From Solicoccozyma terricola (taxonomy: Eukaryota > Basidiomycota > Tremellomycetes > Filobasidiales > Piskurozymaceae), in NCBI GenBank assembly GCA_001600875.1, contig BCLD01000010.1, positions 529,310 through 593,309 of the forward strand: a DNA stretch of 64,000 bases, in the 5' to 3' direction. Shown one piece after another: positions 1 through 11,399 of the stretch. The notes under the pieces were generated by a model. That model was given only the letters and a program-made list of their open reading frames with translations, did not search any database and was not told the origin of the DNA. Both the position numbers and the translations under genes were made by a program. How positions within the stretch are numbered: position 1 is the stretch's first letter; each line of letters begins with the position of its first letter.

Positions 1-78
1 TATATACGCTATCAAAACCTTTCCACTCCATCCTTGACTTCAGACATCGCTTAAAATTCTCCACGAAACAGGAGAGCT

Positions 79-2756
79 TTACGACACGATGTAGCTCAAT
101 GCGATGACCAGGTAGAGGGCGATGACTGTGTGCGACCAAACAGTGATCAGGTGACGGGCTCTGGCAGGAGCGGCACTTGGGGCGGCTACTTACGCATAAC
201 ACCCTCGAGAGCGAAGGCCTTGCCATCAGCGAGAAGCTATGAGGGTGAGAGTAGGAGATGAGTAAGATGTTACGCGATGCCGACCCATTCAGACATACCA
301 TGTTGACGAGCAAGACTGACACAAAGAGCATAATCGTCTGTCGTGATTGCACATATGCTGTTAGCTGCGACCAACCCCACTGTCCAAACACATTTCACTC
401 ACCTCAAAGTCCGCAAAGAACAAGGTCAACTCTTTGCCCATGATCCAACTGACGATGACGAGAATTGGAATCATACCGGCGGCAATCTGGATGGAAGATC
501 CGACTGCGACGCCAATGGTGATCTCCATTTTCCCCTTCATAGCCATCCAGATTGAGGTGACGTGTTCGGCTGGTAGGACGGTGGTATGGTAATCAGCGAG
601 GGGGGGAGACGGGGGGGGGAGGGACCAGAGGTGTGGGCGACCTAGACTCACCGGCATTCCCAACTATTGGTAGAAGGATGAGACCGATGAAACTATATTT
701 ATTTCGCTCCTATCAACCTCCTGAGCGTTCTCCAATATTTTTTGTTTCACTCACGGCTTTGGGATATTCCACTTTGTGGCCGTCTCATCGATCGAACCTA
801 CCAACACATCTGCACAAAACGCTGTGATTACGGTGACGATCACCAACCACCCTCCGGCGGACCATTTATCCATGTCTGGAGTCTCTGGTTCATCATCGTC
901 TCCTGCAACTGGTTCTGCTTCGAAAAGGTCCGAGTGAGTGCGGAGCTGGACCACAACAAAGTTATTGGGTGTCAGACTGTGGGAACCCGTATGCAGACGA
1001 AACACCCCTCACCTGGAAATGCAAATACGCGAAATAAACCAACAACAAGATGATCGAAGTTCCACGACTGAGCGCTAGCAAACCCTTCAAGCTCCCGTCC
1101 TCTGGATTAGGAACATCTCCATCTTCGACACCGACGAATAGAGCGTCCATCGCGGATGCATGATGACCTTTCTTGCTAACTGGGTTGCCGGGATTGCGTG
1201 TGACAGAGGTGTGGTCTGGAAGGCGCGAGGGGTCAGAAGTTGTCGGTGGGTGCAATAGATCGGAGACGTCGCCGACTTACAGGCTGCAGGAATGACGAGG
1301 GTTATGCAAGCTAGCGTCATCACACTGGTCGAAGCCAATGCCGCAGTCGCTTGGAAGTTCAACTCTTTAAATTTGAGGCCACCGCTGTGGATTGGAGTAG
1401 GGAGCAGTCAGAAATGAACACTCTGGCTGATACGCCATGCGGCCCCCCACTTACGCCAAGAAACTCATTCCAAGCACGAGAAGAAGGTTGGACAAGATTG
1501 ATCCAAGCATGGACGTCTGGACAAGACGAAGTTGGTCTGGCGGAGAGGAGGGAAAAAATTGAGCGTCAAAATGTCAGCGGATTTCGCCTGACCGTACAGT
1601 CGCGATGTGAACAAACATACTTTGCAGAAGAGCGGCGATACCAACGATGAGCTGGAGGGAAAATATATATAGCACGCAAAAATGAAATGTCAGGCAACAG
1701 TAGATCAGTGAAATCCACGCTCGGAAAGAGAGGGATGCTCGGTGCGCTCGCGAAAATGAGAGTATTGCTCGTTACACTCGCGGAAGAGAGTATTCCTTGC
1801 TTCGTTCGCAGAAGACTTGGTCTTCGCTCCGCGAAGAAGTCAGTTCTCGCTGCGCTCGCAAAAGAAGAAAGACAAGAATGCTCGTTTCGCTAGCGAATAA
1901 AGAGCTCCGTTAACGGGACCTGTGGTCTTCGCTCCGCCAAGAAACGAACTCGCTGGACTCGCGAAAACGAAAGACAAGAACGCTCGCCATGCTCGGGGAC
2001 CCACCTCGACAGCATTTCCGAACCTGTTCCAAAAGCCAAATCCGGGGTCAACACCATTTCATCGTCCCGCACCCGTCCATCGGGAGATTCAATCATTTGA
2101 ACGAAACACTCACGTTGCATTCAACAATCCACCCAAAGTCTGACCAAGGGACATGGATACTTGTTCGGTTGCGTCTCCTATTAAGAGAGTCAAGTAGCCC
2201 CGAGAAACTATCAGAACGTGTGGAAGATGGATGGAAAGGGCCAATTTGCCAAGACTAACCCAACAACTGAGAGCATGACGAGGACGCAGAAAACCAGTAT
2301 CAACACCGCGATCGCCGTCTACCATACCCGGAGTCTGGGAAAACTCACCTTTGCAAGCGGGACAATAGCTACAAATGACAGGACGAACTTGACTGTAGCC
2401 GGCCAATGCACATGTTCGGCTATGACAAAGATGGGCGGGGGAGTGAACAGCGTCAGTCCGACAAATTGGGTCCCTCTGTTGACCTCACTTTCGTCCCGCA
2501 TATAATCGTAACAGCACTACTCACCGATGAGACAGAATGGTACGGCCAACAACATCGCATTCATCCAGCTTCCGAACAGCAAGTGCTTTGATGAGGTGAG
2601 AGGGGAGAACGGCATGGAGGTCGGATCGGAGGTGGTGCCGCTCTCATCGCCCAGGAGACGGGATGATTCGTTTGCTGTGTGAGTTGGGGGTGGGGTGGAC
2701 GGTGTCAGCGTGAGGTACCGGAGAGCATGGAGGGCGAGTGAGAAGCTACCTGGCAT
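79..2756 (-). CDS. Vacuolar Ca2+/H+ exchanger, CAX family (VCX1-like)
   Basis: Predicted vacuolar-membrane antiporter that moves Ca2+ into the vacuole in exchange for protons; about 430 residues after splicing, normal for the family. Both CAX half-repeats are visible. The first has PLAK-LLG-DATEQ, SLGQTLGGLLNATFGNAVE and LIVGIAALLQNQLRLVQTSM; the second has FCADVLVGSIDETA, NAAEHVTSIWMAMKGKM and IGVAVGSSIQIA. An acidic loop (EPVAGDDDEPETPD) precedes the second half. The gene has at least ten introns. Exons include a 7-nt one (2260-2266), a 19-nt one (2005-2023) and a 31-nt one (1621-1651). The 353-nt intron 1652-2004 carries a repeat array. The start chosen is the ATG at 2756, giving MPANESSRLL if the next 78 nt are an intron; the unspliced frame is also open. 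The last exon follows CACACAG and ends LSYIVS. The transport assignment is firm; the vacuolar location is inferred from the family. Confidence 0.9.
1715..1998 (-). repeat. Intronic degenerate 28-31 bp repeat array (exchanger gene)
   Basis: Read on the sense (minus) strand, the intron holds successive diverged units such as GCGAACGAAGCAAGGAATAC, GCGAGTGTAACGAGCAATAC and GCGAGCGCACCGAGCATCCC, each followed by a pyrimidine stretch (CTCTCTTCC-like), about 28-30 bp apart. Further upstream in the intron the units are more decayed (GCGGAGCGAAGACC, GCGAGTCCAGCGAG). Short inverted repeats such as CTTCGC-TCC-GCGAAG can form small hairpins. The same unit family forms the array in the malate dehydrogenase intron near 14.8-15.06 kb. 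Confidence 0.85.
2005..2023 (-). other. 19-nt microexon of the exchanger gene
   Basis: The sense strand reads ...GGAACAG|GTTCGGAAATGCTGTCGAG|GTGGGT. It supplies FGNAVE, the end of the CAX signature NATFGNAVE. It lies immediately before the 353-nt intron that carries the repeat array. Confidence 0.85.
2260..2266 (-). other. 7-nt microexon of the exchanger gene
   Basis: On the sense strand the sequence reads CTCTCAG|TTGTTGG|GTTAGT. Joining AAG|TTGTTGG|GAGACGCAACC gives PLAK-LLG-DATEQ, the expected CAX motif. Direct joining of the flanking exons breaks the frame before DATEQ. The flanking introns are each about 80 nt. Confidence 0.75.
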
Positions 2757-2940
2757 AATGAGCAGATTGTGAGGGGTTAGTTGGTGTTCGCAAGAAATTG
2801 AAGTCCATCCCAGCTGGCTTGGCATTTTGTTTATTAAAGGGGGGCATGACGTAATCCACTCGCCACTCGCCACCGCCACCGCCACTGTACCAGATCTCAA
2901 TGCATACATGTTCATCCCCGACTCTATGCACAAATCTCAT

Positions 2941-4692
2941 CTAGACCTTGACCTTGACCTCCGCCGTGGCTTCCTCCCCAACACTCGTACCAGCGCTGTC
3001 GCCAACGACAGCCATGTCTACTACCTCGGGTTCCTCTGCAATGACGCGCGTGGATTCGGTCATGTACTTGGGAGGCCAGAATGGGATGTAAGCGCAGATA
3101 CCGAGCCAGAGTGGGAGCTGGAAAGAGTTGGGGTGTGGGAGGTCAGATAGTGGAAGGTTGGTGGAGGGATGTACCCGACACCACAAAGTGAACGACCAAC
3201 ATACCGTATCAAACACGTAGAAATACCACTCGGTAGTCGCTAGATGACCGGTATACCCTTCACTAAGCTCGATCGTCCTATAGACGCTTCGAGTCTAATT
3301 TTTCGCCCAAAGCAACATCAGCATGACTGAAACGTTTTCAACACGCAACGCCCCAAGAGTCCGCCACTCACCAAAAACCCAATACAAGTCCATCCGATCG
3401 CCCAATACAAAGTAACCCAACCTCCTTTACCCTTTCCGGAATCCCACAACGCTCTATCATTCTTATGTAACCTATACCCAAACACGGCCCACAAAAAGGT
3501 AAAGATGGCGAATGAGACGAGTTGTAAAGCAAGACCAGCGAGGAAGATTTTAGATCCGGTAAGACGAGCTTGTGTGTTGTGGGATGTGGACAAACCACCA
3601 CCTGCAGCTTGAATTAAGAAAGTGAGGATATCGGAACCGACGAAGATTCGCGTTAGGTAGCGAGGGTTGATTGGCCGTAGGTGGACAGAGCCGTCTAGGT
3701 GTTGTGATAGTCTGCCAAGGATGATGTAGTCTGCGGCGAGGAGGGCGCATGGCTGGGAAATTAGGGCGGGCCGGGAGGAAGGTGGTAAGCCGAAAAAGGA
3801 TCAAGGGACAGAAGTAAAACGAGGACCGGTTTTTGGAAATGGTCGCTTCAACTCTCAGGTAGTCCACCTAAACTCACCGATAACACGACAAACAAGTATT
3901 CCACCACATAAATTCCACTGTCAACGATGACATGGCAAAAGATAAGGCAAAGATAAGTCAATTATCTGTCCACGTCCCTGTTCAGCAAGTGAACTTTGGT
4001 TGACTCACGTTGAGTGAAGGTTGGAGCGCAATGGAATACGAAGCATCAATCCGATTCCTTCGCCTGTAGCAGGACGAGGAGGATGGCGTTAAAAGGTAGT
4101 CAGTTTTATTTTGGTCGTTGGTCGTCGGTCGCCCACGCCCCCCACGCGCAGGGCAGGGGGGCGATGCATCTCTGATCACATACAGAACGATCCAATAACC
4201 AAAGCCAACATGTACTTGTGTCCATGTTTGTACAATTCTGAACATTGTCACGGAATGCAATATGGTGTATCAGTAGCGTCCATGGACAGGCTGCCAGTAG
4301 TGACTCACGGAAACTCAACAGAGCCGTCACGACCATGTAGAGTCCAAATGCGAGACCGGATGCCCAGTTATGTGGGATGTATCGCAAGGGATTACAGCTG
4401 GTGTAGTGAATGAGTCAAGTGGGTGAGTGAATGCAGAGTTGGGAGGGGGGGGGGGGGGGGGGGGGACAAGAAATGGCAAAACTCACAGATCAGCCTTGGG
4501 ATCAGCCTTGTTAATGACATGCAATAAAGCAAAACAATGTTAGAACAGTCAATCGACGCCATACGAAGAGTATAATGACAAACGTACATATGGGTCTGCG
4601 GCACAGTAGTCTGGATCGGAAGGCCTGGCATTGACAGCTGCCAGCGTCAAGAGACTGGCTACGACGACGTAAGACAGTCGATTGAGCGGCAT
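2941..4692 (-). CDS. RTA1-like seven-helix membrane protein
   Basis: Member of the fungal RTA1/RSB1/RTM1 lipid-translocating-exporter-like family of seven-helix plasma-membrane proteins linked to lipid and drug resistance. The start at 4692 gives MPLNRLSYVVVASLLTLA, a signal-peptide-like segment, followed by DPDYCAADPY, like the lumenal N-terminus of family members. Later segments match the family: ...HNWASGLAFGLYMVVTAL (helix 1), TGSKIFLAGLALQLVSFAIF, YRLHKNDRALWDSGKGKGGW and RSVYRTIELSEGYTG followed by EWYFYVFDT, which is the RTA1 signature. The C-terminal tail is acidic and hydrophilic (EATAEVKVKV), with stop at 2941-2943. Several introns, one carrying a 21-C sense-strand tract (4445-4465). 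Substrate unknown. Confidence 0.85.
4445..4465 (-). repeat. C21 homopolymer in an RTA1 gene intron
   Basis: G21 on the plus strand, so C21 on the sense strand of the minus-strand gene. It lies in the intron after the exon ending ADPKADL, roughly 60 nt upstream of the 3' splice site (CACCAG). Confidence 0.9.
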
Positions 4693-5298
4693 TAGAGGAA
4701 GGAGGAGGATGGGTCGGCGATCGAAAGTTGGTTTACTCTTTTTTGGTTTGTTTATTATTCCGTAGTCTGGAGGAAAGGGGAGGGCGTTGAAGCGAGGTTA
4801 CCAGAGGTGTTAAGTCGGAAAGTGCCAGGACGATTGACGAACGGCGATGGTGAGCGGACTTGCACCGCGTCACCGACCGGGCGTTTGCTCCACCATCCAT
4901 CCATCCCATTGTTGCTGAACGAACTCCGGGGCCCGACGATGGCAGTTGTTATAGATGTTTTCTGCCACGTCATTGTGACACGTGACTGGTGGTGAATTCC
5001 CTTATCAAACTCTTATCACCGGTTCGCCACGTCACCCTCGGTGCCAATTCCACGGAACTATTTATCTGAGACACGCTCGCACACGACCGAGTACGGGAGA
5101 GATTGAAAAAAAAAAAAATCCGGGAAATAGGGCGATAAAGAGCTCCAGCTCCACCGTTCACTCAGTCCTCCATCCTCCTATCCCTCCCATCCCAGTCCGC
5201 CCACAATCCCCTCTAAACCCCCATTCTCCTCTTCTCCCAGTCTCCCTAGTCTCTCCCCAACTACCCACCTCCCACGACCCCCACCATCCGCCGCCAAC
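4693..5298. promoter_or_regulatory. Shared intergenic region of two divergent membrane-protein genes
   Basis: A 606-bp gap between the RTA1-like gene (leftward) and the permease gene (rightward). It holds an A12 run near 5106-5117 and a long CT/C-rich stretch (about 5160-5295) directly before the permease ATG, typical of a fungal 5' leader. No coding sequence seen. Confidence 0.6.
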
Positions 5299-7606
5299 AT
5301 GAAGTCCAACAACTCGGACACCTTTGTCGCACAGGACACCAAGGAACGCGACACCTCCATTGATGCGACGTCACAGGACAGCGACGAGATCGCATTGGCA
5401 AGGCTCGGGTACAAGAGCGAGATGTTGCGGGAGTTTGGCAAGTGAGTAGGGGGGGCGATACAGATGCAAAATAATATGGCTTGTCCCATGGCTAATGGAA
5501 CAACATTCCCATCCCCCGTCACGCGACCAGTCTCTCCACATTCTCATTCGCATTCTCGATCATGGGAATGTGTTCATCCAGTGAGTGCTTGGTCCTCCGA
5601 GGACTCCCATTCGATATTTCATCTGCTAATGACCACCATCCATCCTCACAGTCGCTACCACGTTCAACACGCCCATGCTCTACGGTGGTGGACCTGCCTC
5701 TGTTGTTTGGTGTTGGTTGGCTGGGTCTATCTGTCAGTGATAGCCTCATACGGCGCCGTTCCTTGCAAACCATCGTCGCATACTGACTTGACCACCCATC
5801 CCCCCACTCCTCCTGACCCTCAGTCAACGTCTCGCTGGGTGCATCCATCGCTGAAATCGTCTCTGCCTACCCAACCTCCGGCGGTTTATATACCGCGTCT
5901 GCAAACTTGGTCCCGAGGAAACATCGTGCAATCGTCGGCTGGATCGTAGGATGGCTCAACCTGCTCGGTCAAGTCGCTGGTGTAGCATCTACAGAGTTCG
6001 GATTGGCGCAAATGATATGGGCCGGTGTCGTCATTGGTATTGGACCGGACTTTGTCGTTACCACTGGAATGCAGTTCGGGTTGTTCTCTGGGTTGTTGAT
6101 TTTCCACGGGTTCCTGAAGTGAGCATAGGTTTGGTGGAAAGAATATTCGTCGGGTGGACCTCCTCCTACTCGAAGCTGATTCCACCACCCACCTTTCCCT
6201 TTTCCCTTCACAGCTCATTGAAAACCCGAGACCTCGCTTTCCTCACCAAGGGTTTCGTTTTTGTCAACATCGGAGCCACCCTCGTCATCATTATCACTCT
6301 GCTGGCTACCACAGGCAGGGAGAACATGCAGTCCGCGAGTTACATCTTCACCAGCACTATCAACGAAACCGGTTGGAGCTCGAACTCTCTGGCATTCATG
6401 TTCGGATTGCTTTCAGTACAGTGGACAGTGAGTGCATGAATATGGCCAGAAGCGGAGCCGGCCCCGTGGACTAGCGAAGGGGCTAAACGACCTTGCATCT
6501 TCAGATGACCGACTACGACGCGGCCGCTCACATCAGTGAGGAAGTTCACCGCGCTGCCATCGCTGCGCCCGTCGCCATCTTCGTCGCCGTCATCGGAACC
6601 GGTGCCCTCGGCTGGGTTCTCAACGTCGTTCTCGTCCTGTGCTCGCCGGATATCGCCACCCTTCCCGGTGCCAGTGGTTCTGCTTTCCTGGAGGTGAGTT
6701 GTGCATGTGGGGCGGTTCTTTCAATTTATGTATTGACATGGGGCGGGCCCACAGATTCTATACGTCCGCGCGGGTCGCACCGGCGCCCTCATCATCTGGC
6801 CATTCGTCTGCCTCGTCGCATTCTTCACCGTTCAAACAGCTATCCAAGCATGCTCTCGAACATTCTACGCATTCAGTCGTGATGGCGGTTTGCCAGATCG
6901 CGGGTTCTTCGGCAAGCTCAACTCGTGGTCAAAGACACCGATCAACGGTGTGTGGCTGGTCATCGCGTTGTCCATCTTGATGGGTGTGTTAGATTGGGCC
7001 AGTTTGATCGCCGTCCAGGCTATTTTCTCGATGGTGAGTTAGGCTGGATCGCCGGACGAGCACAGAGATTTTAACTGACTTGTCCTTTTCCCCCGGACGA
7101 TCAATACAGTGTGCCGTGGCTTTGGATCTGTCCTACGTCGTTCCTGTCATATGCAGACGTTGGTACGCTAGTCACGAAGAGGTCAACTTCACTCCTGGTC
7201 CATTCTACATGCGAGGATGGGGATTGTACGTGAATATTATTATGGTTGTATGGACTGGTGAGTGTGATGTGATGGGTATGATTGCATGTCTCGGTTTCAT
7301 GCTCACTATATTGCTTTCGTGCTTGACACCGCCAACGCAGCCTTCGAAGTCGTCATCCTCTCCTTCCCAACCGTTAAGCCGATCACTGCAACCACCATGA
7401 ACTACGCCGCGCCCATTACCATCGGAGTGATGCTCTTGGCCGGACTTTGGTACATCGTCTCCGCACACCGTCACTACCACGGTCCGAGGTCCAATTTGGG
7501 GGCCATACACGACAGGCTCGACGAGAACAACGAGCCGGTCTTCAAGGAAAAGTCCGAAGGCCAGAGTGATGAGGAGCAGGAAGGAGTCATCGCTCGGGAT
7601 TTGTAG
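5299..7606 (+). CDS. Amino-acid/GABA permease (APC superfamily)
   Basis: Twelve-helix proton-coupled permease of the fungal amino acid/choline/GABA group (UGA4-like). The start at 5299 follows CGCCAAC and gives an acidic cytosolic N-terminus, then LARLGYKSEMLREFG. Family segments follow in order: LSTFSFAFSIMGMCSS, ATTFNTPMLYGG, GASIAEIVSAYPTSGGLYTA, LVPRKHRAIVGWIVGW, TFYAFSRDGGLPDRGFFGKL and PINGVWLVIALSILMG. The hydrophilic C-terminus (KSEGQSDEEQEGVIARDL) ends at TAG 7604-7606. One intron uses a GTCAGT donor after GGGTCTATCT; this restores CWLAGSIFNVSLGAS. About 540 residues. Substrate not determinable; GABA, amino acid and choline transporters share these motifs. Confidence 0.85.
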
Positions 7607-8077
7607 ATGCGACGACGGATTTGCGGTTTCTTGTGTTTTGGGTAATGCGGTCTTTGGGTTCAACCGCTACAAAAGGGTCAGAGGCGTGGTGGATACGGAC
7701 CCCCTCGGAATTGATCCACTCTTTTTCTGTTGTGTACGACAGGGTCGTTCATCCGACCTCATCGAAATCATTATCTTTTGTATACAAGAGGATAAAATGT
7801 CGTAACACTATTCCTGGATCTCGAGCTCAGCCAGTGCCGGGCGATGCTGGGTAGCACCAAACGACGAAAGACTGACACTGCATGGTACCCCTGTGGCTGC
7901 TTGTGATTCGCCACCGGCTGAAAATGCCACGTGTCCGCGAATTGCCGAGAGATGGGCCATATGGTGACAAGAACAGTTGTTATCAGCCAAAGTGTCGCCA
8001 GCTCAGCATCTTCCACACCACTCACAACGTCTTCCACACCACCCACAGCGTCTTCCACATCATCCACCCCCCGCATC
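7607..8077. other. Intergenic region
   Basis: 471 bp between the permease stop and the small membrane protein start. Just before that ATG there is a short imperfect direct repeat of CACCACTCACAACGTCTTC-type sequence (about 8010-8065). No coding sequence supported. Confidence 0.5.
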
Positions 8078-8883
8078 ATGGCTCCCCAGCAAGCAAATGC
8101 AGGCGCTCTCGTCTCACAGGCATGGTCTCCTCTGTATGTCGCAGTTGCAGAGTCTGATAGTTGGCTCGACAATTCCTGCCCCGCCCACACTGACCGCGAT
8201 CCGCACCGTCCCGCATCGTCCCACAGCTCCACCATGTTCCTCCTCCACATTGCTCTGGAAGCTCCTTTTGCCATCCAAGGCCTGTTCGCCAGTGCTAGCC
8301 TGCCAATCCTGGATGCCACAAATACGACCTTGGTGTTCATCAAGGTGAGTCCGACGCTCTGATGCTACAAATGTACGGATGCGACGATTCTGACACCATG
8401 CGGCGGCCTGCTCTCGTTGTATCAAGTTGTACGCGGCATTGGCGACTGGGACCTGTATCGCAGCCATGTTGGTGTTCAGCTTGCCTGGTACGTGGTTGCA
8501 TCTCGGTCATTCGCCAGCGAGGATCCTCCCGCTGACCTGCGGTCGGGTTTGATCGGCAGAATACCTCCCCGGTAAACGAGCGACAGCGATCAACCTCGTT
8601 ATATACCACACCATCGCAGCCGGTACCTTGTTCCAGGCTCCTCGATTCATTCCCACCACTTTCGGAAGTTGGGCTGAAGGGTGAGCGTACCCGATTATAA
8701 GAATATCGCGGAATATAGCTGACGAGGAGGTGCTGGCATAGTGTCAAACTCACCCCGGAGAACACTTGGGCTATTGCCCACGCCATGATGGGTCTTGGAT
8801 TCGCGATTTGGTGGCAGGGAACTTTGGTGTTTGCGCAGGCTGCTAGGCAGTTGACTATACCCGGCGGCGGGAAGAGGAAGTGA
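8078..8883 (+). CDS. Small four-helix membrane protein, unknown function
   Basis: Five exons encode about 165 residues. The start chosen, 8078, gives MAPQQANAGALVSQAWSPL and skips an upstream in-frame ATG (7931) whose extension is low-complexity Ser/Thr. Intron 1 begins at GTATGT after CCTCT. Four hydrophobic segments are visible: FLLHIALEAPFAIQGLFASA, LYAALATGTCIAAMLVFSL, AINLVIYHTIAAGTLFQA and IAHAMMGLGFAIWWQGTLVF. The tail is basic (GGGKRK). Not recognised as a named family. It lies downstream of the permease on the same strand, which says nothing firm about function. Confidence 0.7.
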
Positions 8884-9120
8884 GCATGGGGCATCAGGCC
8901 GGGAAGGGAATGGCGCAGTGGAGCGTCAGAGAATAGCTGTCAAAAATTGAATCTGTAATGGGTATCTGATGTGCTCATCATTTCGAGATGAGGAGTTTTC
9001 TGCATGTTGGTTGCGGCGTGGATTCATACTAGCATGCAAATCATCCTCTTCTAAACTCAAACCCATATATACGATCTCAACATGCGAACCAAATCAGTCT
9101 CAACCTGCCCTCGGCATTCT

Positions 9121-10102
9121 CTACACAGCTCCCACAGCCTTCAGATACGACTTTCTGTACTCGTTATTCTCTGTCTGCTCCGAGCGGTTATGAGGTACCC
9201 ATTTCGGTTCGTCCTGTCACCAAAATGACAACCGTCAATTCGCAACCCTAACCCGGCAAACAGCCTCACGAAAACAGATTCATACCTTGAACAATCTCAT
9301 AGCTTGAATGGAATCCTTCTCGTCAAGTGTAAACCGATGATAGATTCCCGCTGGGAGGACGACAAGATCTCCAGGTTCCATGGCAATACGAATCCAGTCC
9401 GGCGACTTGACGTCTGTGAGGAAAGGAAAAGGGGTGAGCGAGTTTACGTTGGAGAAAGGAATGGTGTGGGGCGCACCTCGAACATCGAAAAACCCAGAAC
9501 CAGAGAGGATGTATCGGATCTACCGCAGTCATCCGTTAGCGACAGTAATACCTCCATGGTCCCGCTGGATACTCACCTCCTCATCCTCATGCAGATGCCT
9601 AGATTGAGAATAGGATCAGCGCCAAAAAATTCACAGTCCCGACGAAACCTTCCCGAACACTCACTCGTAGAAGAACCCTTTGATTTTCTCATCATATGCT
9701 TCACCGAGACCTTGACGGGTGACGTTGATGGTGTCTCTCTGCGGTGGTAGACATCATGAGCTTGGCTGTAGGCTACACCACACGACCCCGTCTCGGGCGC
9801 ACGTTCTTGTAACCTCGCTCTTTGGCGACGTCGTCTGCAATGATGGTTCGTATGAGTCGATCGTTGAGCTGGATCAGATGACCAGAGACCCGACGCACCT
9901 ATCCGAGTCTCCCATCCATCAGAGCGAGGGACGTGCCAATACAATACGCCTAGCTCTCGGAGCTTGTCCTGGGAGATGGACTTGCCCGAGTCGTGTGGAG
10001 CTCGTTGGTCGCCGCTGGTGGGTGCAAGAGGATCAGTGGAGGTGACGGCGAGAGAGACGGGAGTGGTGCGTACGGGATGTCGTCGAAGATGTACGCTCGC
10101 AT
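9121..10102 (-). CDS. ADI1: Acireductone dioxygenase (methionine salvage)
   Basis: Cupin metalloenzyme that cleaves 1,2-dihydroxy-3-keto-5-methylthiopentene with O2. The Fe2+ form gives the ketoacid precursor of methionine; the Ni2+ form is off-pathway. Visible order: start [10 protein letters not shown] (10102), then [38 protein letters not shown] (metal ligands H-x-H-x3-E), [33 protein letters not shown] (last His ligand), and [16 protein letters not shown] C-terminus with stop at 9121-9123. The metal motif HLHEDEE is encoded by a separate 22-nt exon. About 190 residues. Transcribed away from the UreF gene across a 132-bp gap; both products are nickel-related. Confidence 0.93.
9577..9598 (-). 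other. 22-nt microexon encoding the dioxygenase metal motif
   Basis: The sense strand reads ATCTAG|GCATCTGCATGAGGATGAGGAG|GTGAGT. It completes a Glu codon and encodes HLHEDEE, three of the four metal ligands of acireductone dioxygenase. Confidence 0.85.
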
Positions 10103-10234
10103 GGTGGGGTTGGTGGATGCTCGTTGACGTCGACGTCGATGCTGCTCACTAATCCATGGTCAAGCTTGGTGCTCAAGGACGACGACGACCGGCAGCACGT
10201 GGACGTCGCTGCTCTCATCCTCGACATCATCATC
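10103..10234. promoter_or_regulatory. 132-bp bidirectional promoter (dioxygenase / UreF)
   Basis: Lies between the start codons of the acireductone dioxygenase (minus) and UreF (plus) genes. It is rich in GACG/CGTC words (GACGTCGACGTCG near 10127-10139, GACGACGACGACC near 10178-10190). Too short for two independent promoters, so regulation is probably shared. Confidence 0.6.
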
Positions 10235-11268
10235 ATGGAGCACACCACCGAGCACACCACACCGCAGCTCTCCCCCATCTCTCCAGCCGAACTCCACCTC
10301 CTCTTCGTCCTCCTTGACTCCTCTCTCCCCACCGGCGGCTTCGTCTCGTCGTCCGGCCTCGAATCCTACGCAAAGCATGGCTTCCTCTCCACTCGTTCTC
10401 CAGCAGCTGGAGGCGGCACTACCCAGCGTAGACTGGTCAAATACGCCGAGGAGGCGGTCGAGAACTATGCGATGGGAACGGTGGGCTTTGTTGGAGACGC
10501 ATGGAGATGTCTAGAAGGGTTTGGCAAGGGGAAGGGGAAGGAATGCGATCTGGATGAGACGTTGAAGATGGTGATTCGGCTGGATGACGGATACGAGGCG
10601 ATGACTCTGAATCATGTCACGAGGAGGTCATCGACGGCGCAAGGTATAGCGATGTTGACGTTGTTAGCAAAGGGGTTCTCCTTACCGGGCTATATGGATG
10701 CAGAGGGAGTTGAAGATGGCGAGGAGATCGCTGGCATACCGCCGAACGTATCATCTAGATCAAAAAGAGAACTAGTCGACATGTTCAGGAAAGCTATTCG
10801 GAGTGGCCAAACGGCTGGTCACCTACCCGTATGCTGGGGTTTACTCGCCAATGCCAGTGGTCTAGCTCTAGGTGGGTGATCCAACCCCCTGCTCCTCCTT
10901 CATGTACGTCTTGTCAAGATATTTAACACATTCCGCCACCATCAGATCGCACAATCCACCTCCATCTCTTCCTACACGCCCGTTCTCTTCTCTCCTCTGC
11001 CGTCAGACTGAATCTCATCGGTCCATATGCGAGTTCTCAGTTGCTGCTTCATCCTCTGAGGGTGGTGATCGAGCAGGCTGTGAGGAAGGCTTTGGGCAAA
11101 ACGTCCGGGTTCACGGTGGTGGAAGAACAGGTAGAGGATGCGGATGAGCGTAGGGCGTGGGATTGGGAGTGGGCAGATGATGACAATGGACCGGCGATGA
11201 CTTGGCCGCTTGGGGAGCTGTTGATGGGGCGGCATGATATGCAGCATACGAGAATATTCAACTCGTAG
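10235..11268 (+). CDS. ureF: Urease accessory protein UreF
   Basis: UreF-family protein that helps UreD/UreG deliver nickel to the urease active site. The start is the ATG at 10235 (MEHTTEHTTPQLSPISPAEL). An in-frame ATG at 10124 lies in the promoter gap and is less likely. Family motifs: LLDSSLPTGGFVSSSGLESY (the classical SDSAFPxGGFAHSxGLE-like motif), the internal FRKAIRSGQTAGHLPVCWGL, and LFLHARSLLSSAVRLNLIGP. The C-terminus contains PLGELLMGRHDMQHTRIFNS; UreF proteins often end near such a QHxRLFxS motif. One intron, about 10874-10945. About 320 residues. Urease itself is not in this window. Confidence 0.93.
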
Positions 11269-11399
11269 ACGGGAAAAGGGAGCAGGCGGGATTTTGTTTT
11301 CAAGTTGTATGAGTGGGGGGGAACCCCGTATCATGACATGCGCAGCGACCCTTGATCCACAATTTTATATGCTATACAACGGGTACAAAATGTCTTTTG

